NCBI GenBank assembly: GCA_025093555.1
Contig: JAIWNF010000026.1
Coordinates: forward strand, 248,001-312,000
Direction of reading: 5' to 3'
Source: Circinella umbellata
Taxonomy: Eukaryota; Mucoromycota; Mucoromycetes; Mucorales; Lichtheimiaceae
Length of the DNA stretch: 64,000 nt
Shown here: positions 25,130-38,369 of the stretch, piece by piece
Layout of the letters: each line of letters begins with the position of its first letter
How positions within the stretch are numbered: the first letter of the stretch is position 1
Notes under the pieces: model-generated
Databases searched by the model: none
Told to the model about the DNA's origin: nothing
What the model saw: only the letters and a program-made list of their open reading frames with translations
Position numbers and translations under genes: made by a program

Positions 25130-27658
25130 ATGCAATTATTTTCATTGGCAACAATATTATTGACCGGATCAGCTTTCTTGGCAAATGCTCAACCAATGGC
25201 AGAAGATCCTCGAGCAGAGCATATTGTCAATGCTTTCAGACATGCATGGAGTGGTTATCGTCAATATGCTTGGGGCCACGACGAATTACGACCTTTGTCA
25301 AATACTACATCTAATTCGCGGTATGTTTTTATTGAAATAATTTTGTTCATCACGATGTATTACCAAGCAATAGTTTTATAATGTCTTTAATTAATTATAA
25401 TTATTATTCTGTGGTAATATAGTAATGGATGGGGTGGTAAGTTATCGAATCAAAACAAAATCCAGCTAATGCTAGAAAGAAAGCGTAAAGATATTTATCA
25501 AACGAGAAGATAATAATAACTATATTATACCATGTATATTCGTTTTCTACTAAATCAATTAGCATCCATTTTCGACGGTTTGGATACCATGCTTATTATG
25601 GGTCTCGAAGAAGAATATCAAGAAGCATTAGAACACGTCAAGAATGTCGACTGGTACTCTACCACAGAACCAAGCAAGACTTTTGAGACTAATATTCGCT
25701 ACCTGGGTGGTCTTTTGGCTGCTTATGATTTACGTCCAGATCCAGTTTTACTTGACAAAGCTGTGGAACTCGCAGAAACCGTCATCATGCCTGCATATGA
25801 TACAGCTAATGGTATGCCAGCTGCATATGTAGATGTCAAAACGTATGAATTTTTTTTTTTAGTTTTTTTCTCTATTTATTTCCTTTCTATCTACATCTTG
25901 TTTTTTTATTAATGATTTATTTATAATTTTCTACATATAGTGGTAAACCAACAAATGATAAGAATTTGATTTTAGCAGAATTTGGATCACTGCAATTGGA
26001 ATTGGTCCGATTGAGTCAACTTACAGGTGAAGAACGTTATGCTGAACTTGCCAATAATGTGATTTATGCTATTGATAAGGTGGATACACCATACCCTGGT
26101 GTCTATCCTATTACTTGGAATTTAGATTCGTTTTCACCTTCTAGTTGTAAGTATGCTCACATATACAATGTCATGTGACATTAACGAGAAATAACAAAAT
26201 TACCATGATGCCAAACGAAGCGAAGCACAAGTGACTCAATTTGTTTTTGGTATAATTTTACTCCTTTTTTTTTTGAAGCATATATTACTATTTCTGGTGG
26301 TGGCGACAGTTATTACGAATATCTTTTAAAGACATATCTTCTTACAGATGGCCAAGAAAAACAACAATTGGACATGTGGAAAAAGTCAGTTGCTAGTATG
26401 GAAAAATATTTACGTTCCGATACGAGTGGTGGTATGGTCTTTTTAGCAGAAATCCAAGAAAATTATAAATTGCTTCGAACTGGTGAATTGGTAAGATTAC
26501 TATTTCATCGTTATCATAAAAAAAGTATACATTTATTAAAAAGAGACTTTTTTTAATCACGTTGTTGTATATAAACAATGAATTAAAACTAAAAACATAT
26601 GCATCATTGTACAGGTTTGCTTTATTCCCGGTAATTTACTATTGGGTGCTCGCTACTTGGGTGATTCAGAATTGACAACCTTTGCCTCTGAGTTGATGAA
26701 ATCATGTTACGATACATGGGCCGTGACACCCACAGGTCTGGCTCCAGAAACTTGGAGTTGGATTGATAAGAGTCAAAACATGAGTAGTTTCCCAGATGTC
26801 ATGCAAGATGCTATGCGAACGACCGGATATATCCCTCGAGATCTCCACTATGATCTTCGACCAGGTTAGTAAAATCACTTCTTTTCTTCACAACAATAAC
26901 AACATATCTGATGTTACTATGTGATACATCCTCTCTTTTTTCATTCATTTATTGCTTGTTGATTATACACATTTTCATTTCCAAGTCATTTTTTTAAACC
27001 AATGGCATATTACATATATATTTTATCATTATCTCTGCTTTTGTTTTAACAATGCAATATATGTAAAATAGAAACAATTGAAAGTATTTTTTACTTTTAT
27101 CGTATTACTGGCGATTCTAAATACCAAGTAAGAAAAAAGAGAAAATTATGTCCGATGACTTCTCCCCCACCCCCTTTTTTTTATTCCTTCTGCTTTTCTT
27201 CTCTTTATTTTCCGTTAAAAGTAGAAAGTGTTTTCCAGAATTAGGAATGTCTTCAATTATTGACTGAATATTTTTTATGTACTGTGTTTCAAAATAGGAT
27301 ATGGCCTGGAAGATTTTTGAATCAATTGAAAAATATTGTAAAACTGCATCAGGTTATACTCGTGTTGATGATATATCGACAGCCACCGGAATCAAAGGAC
27401 TTGATTTTGAAGAAAGGTATATAACAATATATCAATATTAGAAGAATCAAAAAAAAAGTTCATTTCACTTACAATATGAAAAAAAAACTAATAATGGAAA
27501 TCTATATATCTATTAGTTACTTCTTTGCTGAAACATTGAAATATTTGTACTTAACTTTCACTGATCCAAGTGTTATGTCTTTAGACGAATGGATTTACAG
27601 TACTGAAGCACATGCTTTTAAATTAGAAAAACCTATTGAGGTTCAAGCAAAATTCTAG
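25130..27658 (+). CDS. Secreted GH47 class I alpha-1,2-mannosidase
   Basis: Nine exons (25130-25320, 25423-25436, 25563-25842, 25941-26146, 26279-26490, 26615-26864, 27072-27127, 27298-27416, 27517-27658) give 489 residues. Residues 1-20 are a signal peptide ending in ANA. The GH47 (alpha/alpha)6 landmarks are present: NAFRHAWSGYRQYAWGHDEL, NGWGASIFDGLDTMLIMGL, ETNIRYLGGLLAAYDL, SGGGDSYYEYLLK, and the C-terminal FFAETLKYLYLTF followed by the calcium-binding Thr in STEAHAF. These enzymes trim alpha-1,2-mannose from N-glycans in a Ca-dependent inverting reaction; a cleaved signal peptide and lack of a TM anchor suggest a secreted or lumenal form. The second exon is only 14 bases and encodes part of the NGWG motif. 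It converges with the AA5 oxidase gene. Confidence 0.93.
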
Positions 27659-27998
27659 ATTTTTCAACAACTATAGATATTCTACCACCTTATTATTTTA
27701 TTCTCTTTTCTTTTTCTCGTGGGTCACAAACTGCCTAAAATATATATAACACATCTATTTTATATGCACATTATACATAATCTTATTACCGTGCTATAAT
27801 TATAATATATATATAATATTCATTTTTCCGGTAAAAAAACAAACAATACCAATAATAATGTATATCTACAATTTAATCGTTTGTGTCTCTGTTAATTTAT
27901 AATTTATGTATGAGGGTGGTGGGTTAATAAAAAAAAAAGGAAATTGTCTTATGATATCCTACTACTACAATCGTGACTGTAACAAAAATTAAATAATC
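27659..27998. other. Convergent 3' spacer (GH47 / AA5)
   Basis: About 340 bases of AT-rich sequence between two convergent stop codons, with TATA and A-runs suitable for 3' end formation. I see nothing else. Confidence 0.5.
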
Positions 27999-30103
27999 TT
28001 AAATCATGAGATCATTAACATCTCTTTCGATAAAAATCTCGGTTCCTTTAGAAGGAATACCATTACATAGAACAAACAAATAGCCTGAACCAGGAGGAAA
28101 TATATTGGGTGTAGGCGGTGCTTCAATACTGATAGATTGAAGATCATTAGCAATCGTATGTCTTAAGACAACATAACGTTGAGACATATGCATTGAATGT
28201 GTACTAAAGCCTTGACGTAACAAAGCAACCTTGATTTCTTTATCACTTCCTATTTGGCCAAGTTCACCAAGGTTGATTAAAACGTCAAACCACTGTTCAT
28301 ATGTAACAATGCGCGGTACATGGGAAATCAATGGTCGAGTGGCAGACTTGAACAGATAGGGTGGCGAAAAATACTCCACTCTAAATTCAGTAGGATACTC
28401 TGCGGTAACGTTAGATGGATTGTTGTTATTTGAACCAGCTATCCAAACTCGTCCATCGGGAACAGTTATTGCTACAGAATGGTACATTCGTGCAATATCC
28501 GTATTGGCTAACCCTTGAGTCCAACGTTTGTTGACAGCCTTTTCTGGATCATAAATTAATGGATCAAATGTTGGATCATGATTACGTTTGTTATAACCTG
28601 GTTTTTACATATAATTTAAAAAATCACAGCTTAACATTAGTGTCTTTTTATCTTTCTTTCACTTTATTTGTTTGTCGCTCCAGTTAACTTGTATCCATTG
28701 TTTTTTTTTCAACAATCAATCATAATGCTTTGCTTCGTACCTGCCCATCCTCGTTGACAACCATTAATCCAGAGAACGGTACCGTCGGCTAAAAATACAC
28801 CGTCGGGCATCAATCTTTTATGCACAAATGTTTCCATTTCCCATTGTGGATCTTCATCATCAAGGTTAATACGTCCACAAGTGTCATCTGCAACAGCATT
28901 ATTATCCATTTTTTCAGATCCACCACAAATCATAATTTCGACCTTGTAATCATTAGCTGGATCCAGCGGTAACATGACGGCACCGCCTGTTAATGGATAA
29001 GAGCGTGGAACACCAGGAATATCAGGAAGCCTTTTTATGACTTTATGTTTTTTATAATCATAAATGATGGATTTGGTATTGGCAAAAATAAACAGATTAC
29101 CATCTGGAAGCACAAATACGAAGGGGTATCTAAAACAACATAATCCGTAGTTAGTAACTGTATATTAAATCTGTTCCTCTCCCCATTATTCTTTATAATA
29201 TGTACAAGTTGTGGGGTAATGTTTCAACAAGGAATGGAAAATCAATAGGACCCTCTTCTTTTGGTGGCCAGAATTCATAACTTGGTACATTGATTTCTGC
29301 TCTATTAACAGCTGAAGGTACCGTAGAACCGCCAAGGATAAACAAATCACCTTCTGGTAATTGTTCAACTGTAGGGTACCAGCGATTGTCAGCCATACGA
29401 GTATCTGGTTCTTCATATTCATTCCATTGACAAGTATCATCCAAACAGGGGTTAAATAAACGAATGGATTTATATCCTTCAGGAACTCTCCAAGTGCGAC
29501 CTGTCGTTTCACCACCTCCAGTACTAATAAGTGTACCGTTGGCAAGGAAACCACCAGCAGAACAAAATGAATTAGTGTCCAAAGGCAACACACGATAATC
29601 ATTCGTATCCAAAAAATATTGGACTGAATACGCACTTTGACCGGAATCATATTTTGCTTCATTCCACTCGGCTTGAAAAAAAAATTATGGGTTTAGTTTA
29701 GAACGCTGAGCTTATTGTTTTGTATTTTAAAGTAACATATTTTACTACCTTTGTCAATAATCACAATACTCTTTTCACTTTGTATGATTTTTTTTTTAAA
29801 AAAAAAAAAGGTTAGTATATAACGATCGAGATGATTCTTACATCCTACATTATGTAAAGAATATAGTACTTGGTTTTTTTTTTGTTTTTTTTTTTGCATT
29901 CAAGGATGAATTTACTTTAATAATACAGCGTGCATGGCAGCTACACCAGTTCGACCTATTTGTTCCATTTTACCGGTCGAAGCATATTTTGACATGAAAT
30001 CTTGTGATTGTGACCAGTAGAAAGGAGAATATGGCTCTTCTTGAGCTTGAGCATATAAACTCATGCCAGCCACCAGTGCTAATGGCAAGCAAATAATTCG
30101 CAT
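27999..30103 (-). CDS. Secreted AA5 radical-copper oxidase (glyoxal/galactose oxidase family)
   Basis: Five exons (30103-29916, 29777-29749, 29671-29206, 29129-28741, 28597-27999) give 556 residues. Signal peptide 1-20 (AQAQ end). It belongs to the glyoxal oxidase type with a seven-bladed Kelch-like propeller and a C-terminal DUF1929 domain. Active-site residues are in place: Cys about 109 in NSFCSAGGF and its partner Tyr about 171 in NRWYPTVEQL, the axial Tyr-His pair about 396/397 in ARMYHSVA, and the copper-binding His about 491 in FSTHSMHMSQRYV. These enzymes oxidise an aldehyde or primary alcohol with O2 to give H2O2 outside the cell. The substrate is unknown. The second exon is only 29 bases and encodes VIIDK-type sequence. 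It is very probably active, since no catalytic residue is missing. Confidence 0.93.
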
Positions 30104-33100
30104 TGTTGTTGTTTACTGTTTAATTTATAAGAAGAAAAAAGAAAAAGAAATACTGGAAAGGTAGTTGGTTCCATTTTTTCAGGGTCGTTGTCAAAGAACT
30201 CCAAAAATAGCTTCTGTTTGTAATTTTTTTTGTTCGCTTATTATACGCTCTCTTTAAAGCAAAACTTCGAGCAAGTGAAATACTTTTTGTATAATTGATA
30301 TAACTTTGTCGTCTGGATGTTTTGAAAAGTAGTTATGAGTTTTCAATATGTTGTGGGAAATAAGACTTATAAAGAAGTAGCTTTAACCTAACAGGTCTTG
30401 TCAGTATGGTGAGCATTTTTATTACCAAAATCACAGTAACATGATTGTAATATGAGCAAGAGAAATAGTCATTATAAAACATGAACTCTATTCAAAGGGA
30501 ACAGTGAACTTAACCATGGATCATTGATTTTATTTTACTAATTGTATGCATTTTTTTTATTGCCCTTGATAGAGTAGTAGTATTAAAACCAATATAATTA
30601 ACCTGTATTTATATACAATATAGATTGGTGCAAAAAAAAAAAATGCATGAATTACTATATCTCAATAAACAAGGAACTGTGATTACATAAAATATGACAT
30701 ATTTGATCTACGCTTTTACGTACATACAATAACAACAACGATCGTTTAAAGTTCACATAATACAGTAGTATATATGGTATGGATACCAACATTTGGAAAG
30801 TACTTTTAAAAATATTTAACTTTCTATGCTAGGAACTACGTAAGTTAGCACTAATTTTGCTGCACTTATTGACCTGGTGAAGATATGGCATAAAATACTT
30901 AAGTCTGATTAACATTTAAAAACAATTCTTTTTTCTAACAAAAATCATTTCACATATCTACAAAGAACGTCTTAATTGATATAACGAATGAAAGAAGGAT
31001 CTTTTATATTTTTCTGTGTGAATGCCAAATGTCAATATAGCAATATAAACGTGACGGCCTTGTATTATATCCAAAAAGATTGTTGATCAATATTTTTGTA
31101 TGGTGCCCACCGTAATTAAAAAATGAGAGAACATCCTGATTGAGCGTATCAGTTGATCGGATCCGATTGGCCAAATTTTATTACATTTACCTCTTTGCTT
31201 TCTCATACACTCTGTCTCTTATTACTTGAATAATTTTTAACATTTTGGCAGACGTGGATATAAATTAATGCAGTAATGTAAATAATGCAATGTCATAGAA
31301 TATACACAGCTTATTATATGATAATTTCAACTTATGTATACATTGTATATACGTATGATATACCGTATATTGAATTCGGTACCATATATATCATAACATT
31401 ATAGTAGATTAGTAACAGAAGATCGTGTTTTATTTATAAAGATATATCCAGAAACCTGGGAATTATGTAACACTATTTTGATCGAAATGAAAGGTCATGT
31501 AGAAATAATAAAAATACATCCTTTGATTAATTTCTATATTAATATCTATTATCACGGTATGTAAGAAAAAGTATGTCATACCTATAATAATATCTCTACC
31601 AGTCTTTTGCTCACATTTTTTTTTGCACACATAAAATAAGTACTTTATTTCATATACCTTTTTTTTTATGAATAACGTAGTTAGTTATATCAGTGGGTTT
31701 TTTTTTCGCATCGCGGGTTATGGATGTGGTATGGATGAGAGAATAGAGATAAATAAGGTAAAATAAAAATAGATAGAATAGGTAACAAAGTAAATAGGTC
31801 TTGGGAGAGTCGATTAGGTTTTTTACGTATTATATAAAGACATAAAGTATCAAGATAAAAAGAGAACTCTATATGAGATCATTTAATCTTTAAGTCTATA
31901 TTTATATTCTTTGCTGTATAATTTTTCTAAATTCTAGGATGATGGGTTCACATGTTGTTTTAGTTTCAATATATTTGATACGTATAGACTTACATACCCA
32001 ACTTTGTTATAATTCTTGTCGTTAGGCATCATGGTCGTCAAGCAATGGATTTATCAACATTTAAAAATAATAATTAAAAGTCTTATTAAACGAAATATTA
32101 CTTTGAAAAAAAAACTCGATAATAATGTTACTATTTTTCTATATATATAACGTTAAAAATATATAAAAAATTTTCTAAACTCTCTCATATCAAAGCTTTC
32201 ATTTAGTTATAAACTGTATCTTAATTACTATAAAAAAAACTGTTTATTGTGTTTCACGTATACTTTTAAGGTAAACCCATACGTATTTTGTAAAAAAGAT
32301 ATTTTGACCACAAGTAGGTTTTCATTATTCAATTGGGAGTGGGGGGTTCATTGATCTTTTATATGAGTTCGAGAGTTCTTTGAATCTTTGATATCAAAAT
32401 AATATTCAGTACGTAGCAACAAATTTTATCTTTTCTTGAAGTCTACATTTATTATATCATAGATTGAGAACTTATATTATTTTGTTACATATGTAAGACA
32501 AATTATATTGTATAGAAAAGAAAGAATATACGTAGTGGGTTTTGGGTTCCATAGATTATCTTTTTTCTATAATATCAAACCATTGTTATTAGAGTATTGT
32601 TTTGAATCATTTTCCCATTTGTAATTCTTTACACTGGTTTTCATTGTTCTTTCTTCTTTAATCCTGTGACATGTTTCTTTCTTTGCTCATGGTGTGAAAA
32701 AAAATATTACGTATTTAAAAAAGAGTATATATATTAGAGAATGTAGTTGGTAGTAGATAGCGTAAATGTCATTCTCAAATAAACAAAGAAAAAAATGATA
32801 ACAATGACAAAGTGTATAATGGTAAAAAGAAACCGAATCATACGTAACGAACGAGGGATTGATTGAAATTATAAAATGAACCTTTTTATACATATATTTA
32901 TTTGGTCTATTGTCTTTAAAAAACAAAGAGGGGAAATTTAACATTTAGTCAAGTAAATTATGTATAAGCAAAAATAAGAGTACAATATACTACTTTGAAT
33001 AAACGTACACCATTGAATGACCACACAAAATGTAGACTATTTTTCAACAAGTTGTGAACTAAGTAGAAGGAATATATATAAATATCATTTTTTAATTTTC

Positions 33101-33241
33101 AGTTTTTTAATCTTTCTCTACACAAAACCACTCGTCTTTTTCAAATTCTATACACACAAATAAGCTTTCCAACTCTCACATTTTATATCTCTTTTTATTT
33201 TAAACTACTCAATCAATCAGTTACTTTTATTTTTTGCAAAT
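30104..33241. other. Gene-poor divergent intergenic tract
   Basis: About 3.1 kb between divergent genes (AA5 oxidase and SANT-repeat protein). Only short, composition-driven open frames occur. The tract is rich in TACGTA words (near 30720, 31350, 32280, 32410, 32530, 32706 and 32841). The final 150 bases are pyrimidine-rich and precede the SANT gene. No RNA gene was recognised. Confidence 0.5.
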
Positions 33242-34284
33242 ATGACTCCTTGGACTGCTAAAGATACTAGGTTGATGATTCGTGAAAAAAAGAAGGATCC
33301 TCATATGCCTTGGGAAAAAGTGTCTCAACTTCTTGATTATCGTCATACGCCTAGTGCTTGTAGTAGTAAATTCAGGCCTTTTGCTGTAAGTAAATATATA
33401 CGCATTAGCAATATGTTTATTTATAATAATAGTATTATATATATATATATATATATATCAATTATCTCATCCAATTATGTTTTATTAATATTTAGCCCAA
33501 AATGAAAAAACCACTTTCACTTACTCAACGTCGTACAATTTGTAAGTTTCGTAATTATGTTCCTCCAGTAACATATGCCAAGATTGCAAAGAAACTTTCA
33601 GGTATTTCAACTACGGAATGTCGTTTTTATTATCAAAAACGTGCTACTACCAAGGAAATTGAACGTGGTATTCGTGAAGCCAAGTCGGAACAAGCACATC
33701 TTGAACTGTTAAAGGTAAACCCCATTTATTATTATTATTATTATTATCGCTTGAATCCATTTTATAAAATTTAACAGTAATAATATTAACAGTGATGTAC
33801 TACTCATTATTATAATTAGGGTCAACAGGTTGTTCCAGAACAAAAACATTCTAATGCTTATACATGGTGGACTGAAGATGAACAAAAGAAATTACTTGAT
33901 CTGCGTAAACAAGAAGTAGCTTGGTTAAAGATTGCTACCGAACTTAAGCGAACTGTTCCAGCTTGTAAATCCAAACTTCGTCGTTTAAATGGACAAGAAT
34001 TAAAAGTAACATCAAGTGGCAAGAATAACAACACTCATTCTCAATCCGATGATACATCTGTTAGTATGACATATTATGAAGATCCTTCCTATGATTCTGG
34101 TTATAATTCATCAGAAGATGAAGATGAAGTGATGAAAGAAAAAGAAGAAGAAAAAGAAGTATTCAAAAACAACAAGAACAAAAAGACTGAAAAGAGATCT
34201 ACTTTACGTAATCGTTCAACTGATAAGAAAAATGCATCTATTACCAAGCGTCGAGCTCCCAATAACAAAAAGGCAATCAAGTAA
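33242..34284 (+). CDS. Three-repeat SANT/Myb-like protein
   Basis: Three exons (33242-33385, 33496-33714, 33820-34284), all phase 0, give 275 residues. Each exon carries one SANT/Myb-like helical repeat: residues 3-46 (WTAKDTRLMIRE ... SACSSKFR), 52-96 (LTQRRTICKFRNYVPP ... ECRFYYQKR) and 135-178 (WWTEDEQKKLLDLRKQ ... ACKSKLRRLN). Introns fall exactly between repeats, so the repeats probably arose by exon duplication. The C-terminus is charged, first acidic with runs of Glu (SSEDEDEVMKEKEEEKE), then strongly basic, suggesting nuclear localisation. The likely role is DNA or chromatin binding, but no target is known. Repeats 2 and 3 lack some of the regularly spaced Trp residues of classical Myb, so SANT-like is the safer label. 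Confidence 0.85.
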
Positions 34285-35006
34285 AATCTCTTCTTTGATT
34301 TATTCCTCCTTCAATTATAACATATGCAATTTACTTTTTTTCCTTTTTCTTTTGATTCACAGATATTGACAATTCCCTACGAAAAAACAACTTTATATGC
34401 CTCTCTTCTTTTCTATTTTTCTCATTTTTTGAAAAAAGGTCTTCTTTTTGTTACAATCTTTAATTTTTTCTATGCCACTTATGCCACTTTATGCCCTTTT
34501 TCTTTTTATGTGCTATGTTAGCATCCTCTTATATGCCCATAACCATTTATGTTCCTTTCAATTGCCTATTATATGTTTCAATATTATGTTCTTTAAACAA
34601 TATATGAATAATATGTACCTCATTTTCGCATTCTTTTTGGGAATATATCAAATAATAAATAAATTAATAATAGCTTAAAGCATATAAATTGAAAAAAAAA
34701 AGAAACATAAAAGGATTTCTTATTTATTATTTAGAAGTTATATACGAATGTAATGCTTTGTGTACTGATAATAAGAATGTTAAGTTTTATGTAAATAGTA
34801 TTATAGGTAGAAGGTTATATATTGTCTAAAAAAAGGAAGAGATTTGATATATATAAAGTATATTCTCTGTGGTTAGGTAAACGAAATGGTAATGACCTTT
34901 TTTTTAAGATTGAGGTAACATAGTGGTTCAGATAACGTGTGTGGACCTGATCCTTATCATGGAGTTTTTGTTTTCTTTTTCTTGTCTCGACAACTCAAGT
35001 GATGTA
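34285..35006. other. Convergent 3' spacer
   Basis: About 720 bases between the SANT gene and the 7TM gene, T-rich on the plus strand. The short open frames at 34324-34678 are composition artefacts. I see nothing else. Confidence 0.5.
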
Positions 35007-37298
35007 TTACCTACGTCCAATCATAGGAGAAATATCATCCATCGCTAAAATGTTTTCTTTTTAAAACATTAATATAAAAGGAAAAAAAAAAAAAAAACTT
35101 CTTTTATTTTGAATCATTCATAAAAAAAAGAAGTATGGACAATTTACCTTGACTCTCATTCTTATTATTATAAAATGCAGAGATTTCAGACTCGTCCAAA
35201 ATAGGTGATGGGTTGAATACGCTTGGTTTTACTTCATTTGTGATATTATACTTTTTGGCACAATCTCCATTACTATTAGTAGAACCCATCATAGTATGTC
35301 TTTGAATTACTTGTTGATATTCCATTTGTTGATCAGCTATCACAGATTCCATATTTTTCATATAATATGCATTCGTGTTATGATTCCCATCATCGTCGTA
35401 AGAATGTTGCTGCTCTTGTTGTTGAGAAGAATAAAATGTCGTTGTTCCGGATTGAGTTCCATTATCTTGACTAGTATATTGAGTAGATAAATAAGATGAT
35501 TTTTCCCCACTAGGATTTTGACTACCTCCACTAGATGAATTAGCACCCAAAGCTGCGTTTTTTTCGAATGATGGACTAATTATTAATAGAATAAATTAAT
35601 GTTATATATTATTTTCAGTTCTTCGTTATGATTGAGGGACGTTTTTATCAATCTAAGAAAAGTAAAAAAAAATTATGTAATGAAATAGATAACACATACT
35701 TGATAATAACAGCTAATTCAACAAGAAGTGTACTGAGAGTTCCTAAAGTATTCCAAACAGCACCAAGGAATATAGAACCAGTAGTATTCGTCATGATTTG
35801 ATCACGAAGAATGCCATATAATAGTAATAGTGTTGCAAATAATAATAAGCAAAGATTAGTAATTATGATAATTGCTTGAATCTATTAATATATAAATATT
35901 TTAAAAAATTATTTACATGATCATTAAATATAGAGTCAACAACCATTATTTTTTTTTCGAACATTAATACACGTGCTGGACCATAAAATTTTTAATCACA
36001 GTGAGAATAATTAAAAAGAAGTTCAAAAGCGTTTTTTTTTCATTACCTTGGCAATACCCATTTTAATAGCATGGTAACGTGACTTATTACTTGGTGAATT
36101 AAATTTGACAAGATGTCCTTTTAAAATATTGATTAATCGTACACCAGCAAAAATAATAGCCATATTTATCGATCCATTATGCCAAAACCAAAAACCATAT
36201 AAAAGACGTGTAAAAATTTCGGCGACTTGTAAATTAGTTTCTGCCAATCCTCCAGCGAGAAGAGAACAAATATTATGAAATATAAATGGCCAAAGAAAAA
36301 ACCAACTTCCAAGAACATCAACAGTTGTTGGTGATGGAAGCCATCCAGAAGATACTTTTTTATGACTCTATACTTATGAAAAAGAAGAAAGTAAAAAAAA
36401 AAAAAATAGATGCCAGACAATATTAGTATACAAAATATGAAAAAAGGGAGTGCTTGGTTGTTATTATTATTTTCTTTTTTGATAGTGACATACATCTGCT
36501 AACGTTTGAGCTATACCAACTAAATACAATGTAAATCCACCAATTCCCCATTGCCATGGAAATTCAAACATAACTTTGAATCGAATTGTTTGCAAATAAA
36601 AAAAAGCATGTATAAATAAATAAACCAAAGAAATAAAATAATAATAGCTGAATGCTAATATCAAAAAGATAAACTGTAAGCTTACATGAACGCACAATCA
36701 GGTTCTCTGGTGCTATATCTGCAACAAGAATGACACTACTTACTAGCCGTACTATAAAGAGTATATATATATATATATAGATAGATGAAAAAATAATTAG
36801 TACTCGTAAAAAAATACTGAATCTCGTATATATATCCAAAAACCATATCGGTTGGTGCCCATGTAACTCACAAACATTAAAAATGGTCAACATGAACAAA
36901 AGACAATCTACTGGTTTAGGTCGAAGGCATCCGCGTGAACCATGTTGATGATCCCATAATCTATGTCCTTTGATAACCATACGATGAGTTATCAATGCAA
37001 CACCTATTATAATATACATATATACGTATATGATAAGGAAAAAAAAAAGAAAATTTGTCAGCGTATAAGTACTATGAAACATCATTATGCTACTTGGAAC
37101 AAGAAAGAAAAAAAAAATTATTATGATTATTATACCGATGACAACAGCAAGACTACAGAGAATAATATTTATTATATTAATATAATACATTGCTACTGAT
37201 TCTTCACAGTCAACAAGTGTCAGACGCCAATCACAATGACAAATATTCTGATCATCACAATGTCTTAATAAAGTTCTTTTATCTTTTTGATTTTCCAT
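35007..37298 (-). CDS. Seven-TM receptor-like membrane protein, Mucoromycota-type, function unknown
   Basis: Eight exons (37298-37136, 37003-36818, 36751-36686, 36573-36494, 36367-36047, 35881-35700, 35575-35148, 35044-35007) join in frame to 487 residues. The N-terminus is short and Cys-containing (four Cys within residues 14-31), followed by about seven membrane helices up to residue 340. Conserved-looking blocks are LRPKPVDCLLFMLTIFNV, FMFEFPWQWGIGGF, YLVGIAQTLAD, SSGWLPSPTTVDVLGSWFF and FTRLLYGFWFW. The tail (about 345-487) is Ser/Gln/Asn-rich and probably cytoplasmic. I associate this block pattern with an uncharacterised Mucoromycota membrane-protein family; a GPCR-like role is inference from topology alone. 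The intron between 36751-36686 and 36573-36494 and the 38-base last exon are predicted from splice sites and frame closure. Confidence 0.75.
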
Positions 37299-38000
37299 AA
37301 AGAAAAAGGCATCCAAAAAAAATTTTATAATCGGGGGAGAAGGGGGAAAACTAAAATAGAATTAAAAGAGGATGGTTCAAGAACAAAAAAGAAAAATCGG
37401 TACGTAATAAGAAAGACTATATAAAATTCAATTAAATTGATGACGCTTTGTTTTTCCTTTTTCTCTCTTATCGTGATATAAAAATAAATGGTTAGTTTGT
37501 TTTGAATATAACATTATATTGTGTAAGCTATTAATAAAATATATTTCCAGATCTCTGGGGTATCCTAAAGATTTATACTCAAGTTATGAACTCAATCGTC
37601 GCCAAAATAATAATGCAAGATCAATGTTACACTTAACTATCTTTAACCCGTTGTAATTATATCATATATGTGAATAATAGCTCCATTGTTATATAAACGG
37701 ATTTTTAAAAAAAAATCATTCCGTTCTTATAAAAAGTCCAATCTCCATATCAAATGTATATTAATTGACTTTGCTTTGTCATGCTAATTAGAACACTCCA
37801 TGTGTTTTAATTCATTCATATAATATACCATACTCCGATATGTTTTTTTTAATATGAAACCATTTTGTTTATTATTAAAATATCCAAAAAACTGACGAAT
37901 ATTAATATTACTTTTTTATTTGTTCCCTGCATTCTAAAAAAAAACAATATGTCAGTTATTCCGTTGTGTAACTGAAAAGAAAAAAAAGGATATTAAAAAA
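37299..38000. other. Intergenic AT-rich stretch
   Basis: Upstream space of the 7TM gene and left flank of the duplicated block. A/T homopolymers only; I see no gene. Confidence 0.45.
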
Positions 38001-38369
38001 AACGCTGTCTACGGGGTTTGAAACTACTTTTTACTGTATAAATTGTAGCGATTTTACTATCAATTAAAAAAAACGTACAGCTTCATCTACATTCGTGATT
38101 GTTTTTAATCACAGTGAAAAGTCTTTTCCACAACTATAAATGATATTCTATATCATCATTCGACATCGGCTTCCATATATTTTTACTTTATAGTTAGTCG
38201 GAACTCAGATTATATTATTCCTGATATAAGGAATATTGTTATTATATGAGATGTAATCCCAAATAATTTGGACAGCCATACAGCACTTGATCTACAACAT
38301 TGAGCTTAATGAGCAGGGTACTTAACGAAATGTCTCTGATGGGTATTATTAGTAGTGTCTCCATTGATC

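Noticed and set aside
34324..34678. Phe/Tyr/Leu-rich frames downstream of the SANT gene
   Set aside because: Their composition follows T-rich non-coding DNA and there is no domain or conserved motif.
36571..36697. Reading through hydrophobic sequence FSYYYFISLVYLF in the 7TM gene
   Set aside because: It would require an intron of about 30 bases. Joining at CAAAG|TT gives a normal intron and the better-patterned SFMFEFPWQWG sequence.
36963..37199. Plus-strand frame of 78 codons in the 7TM gene
   Set aside because: It is antisense to exon/intron sequence and low in complexity; no homology signal.
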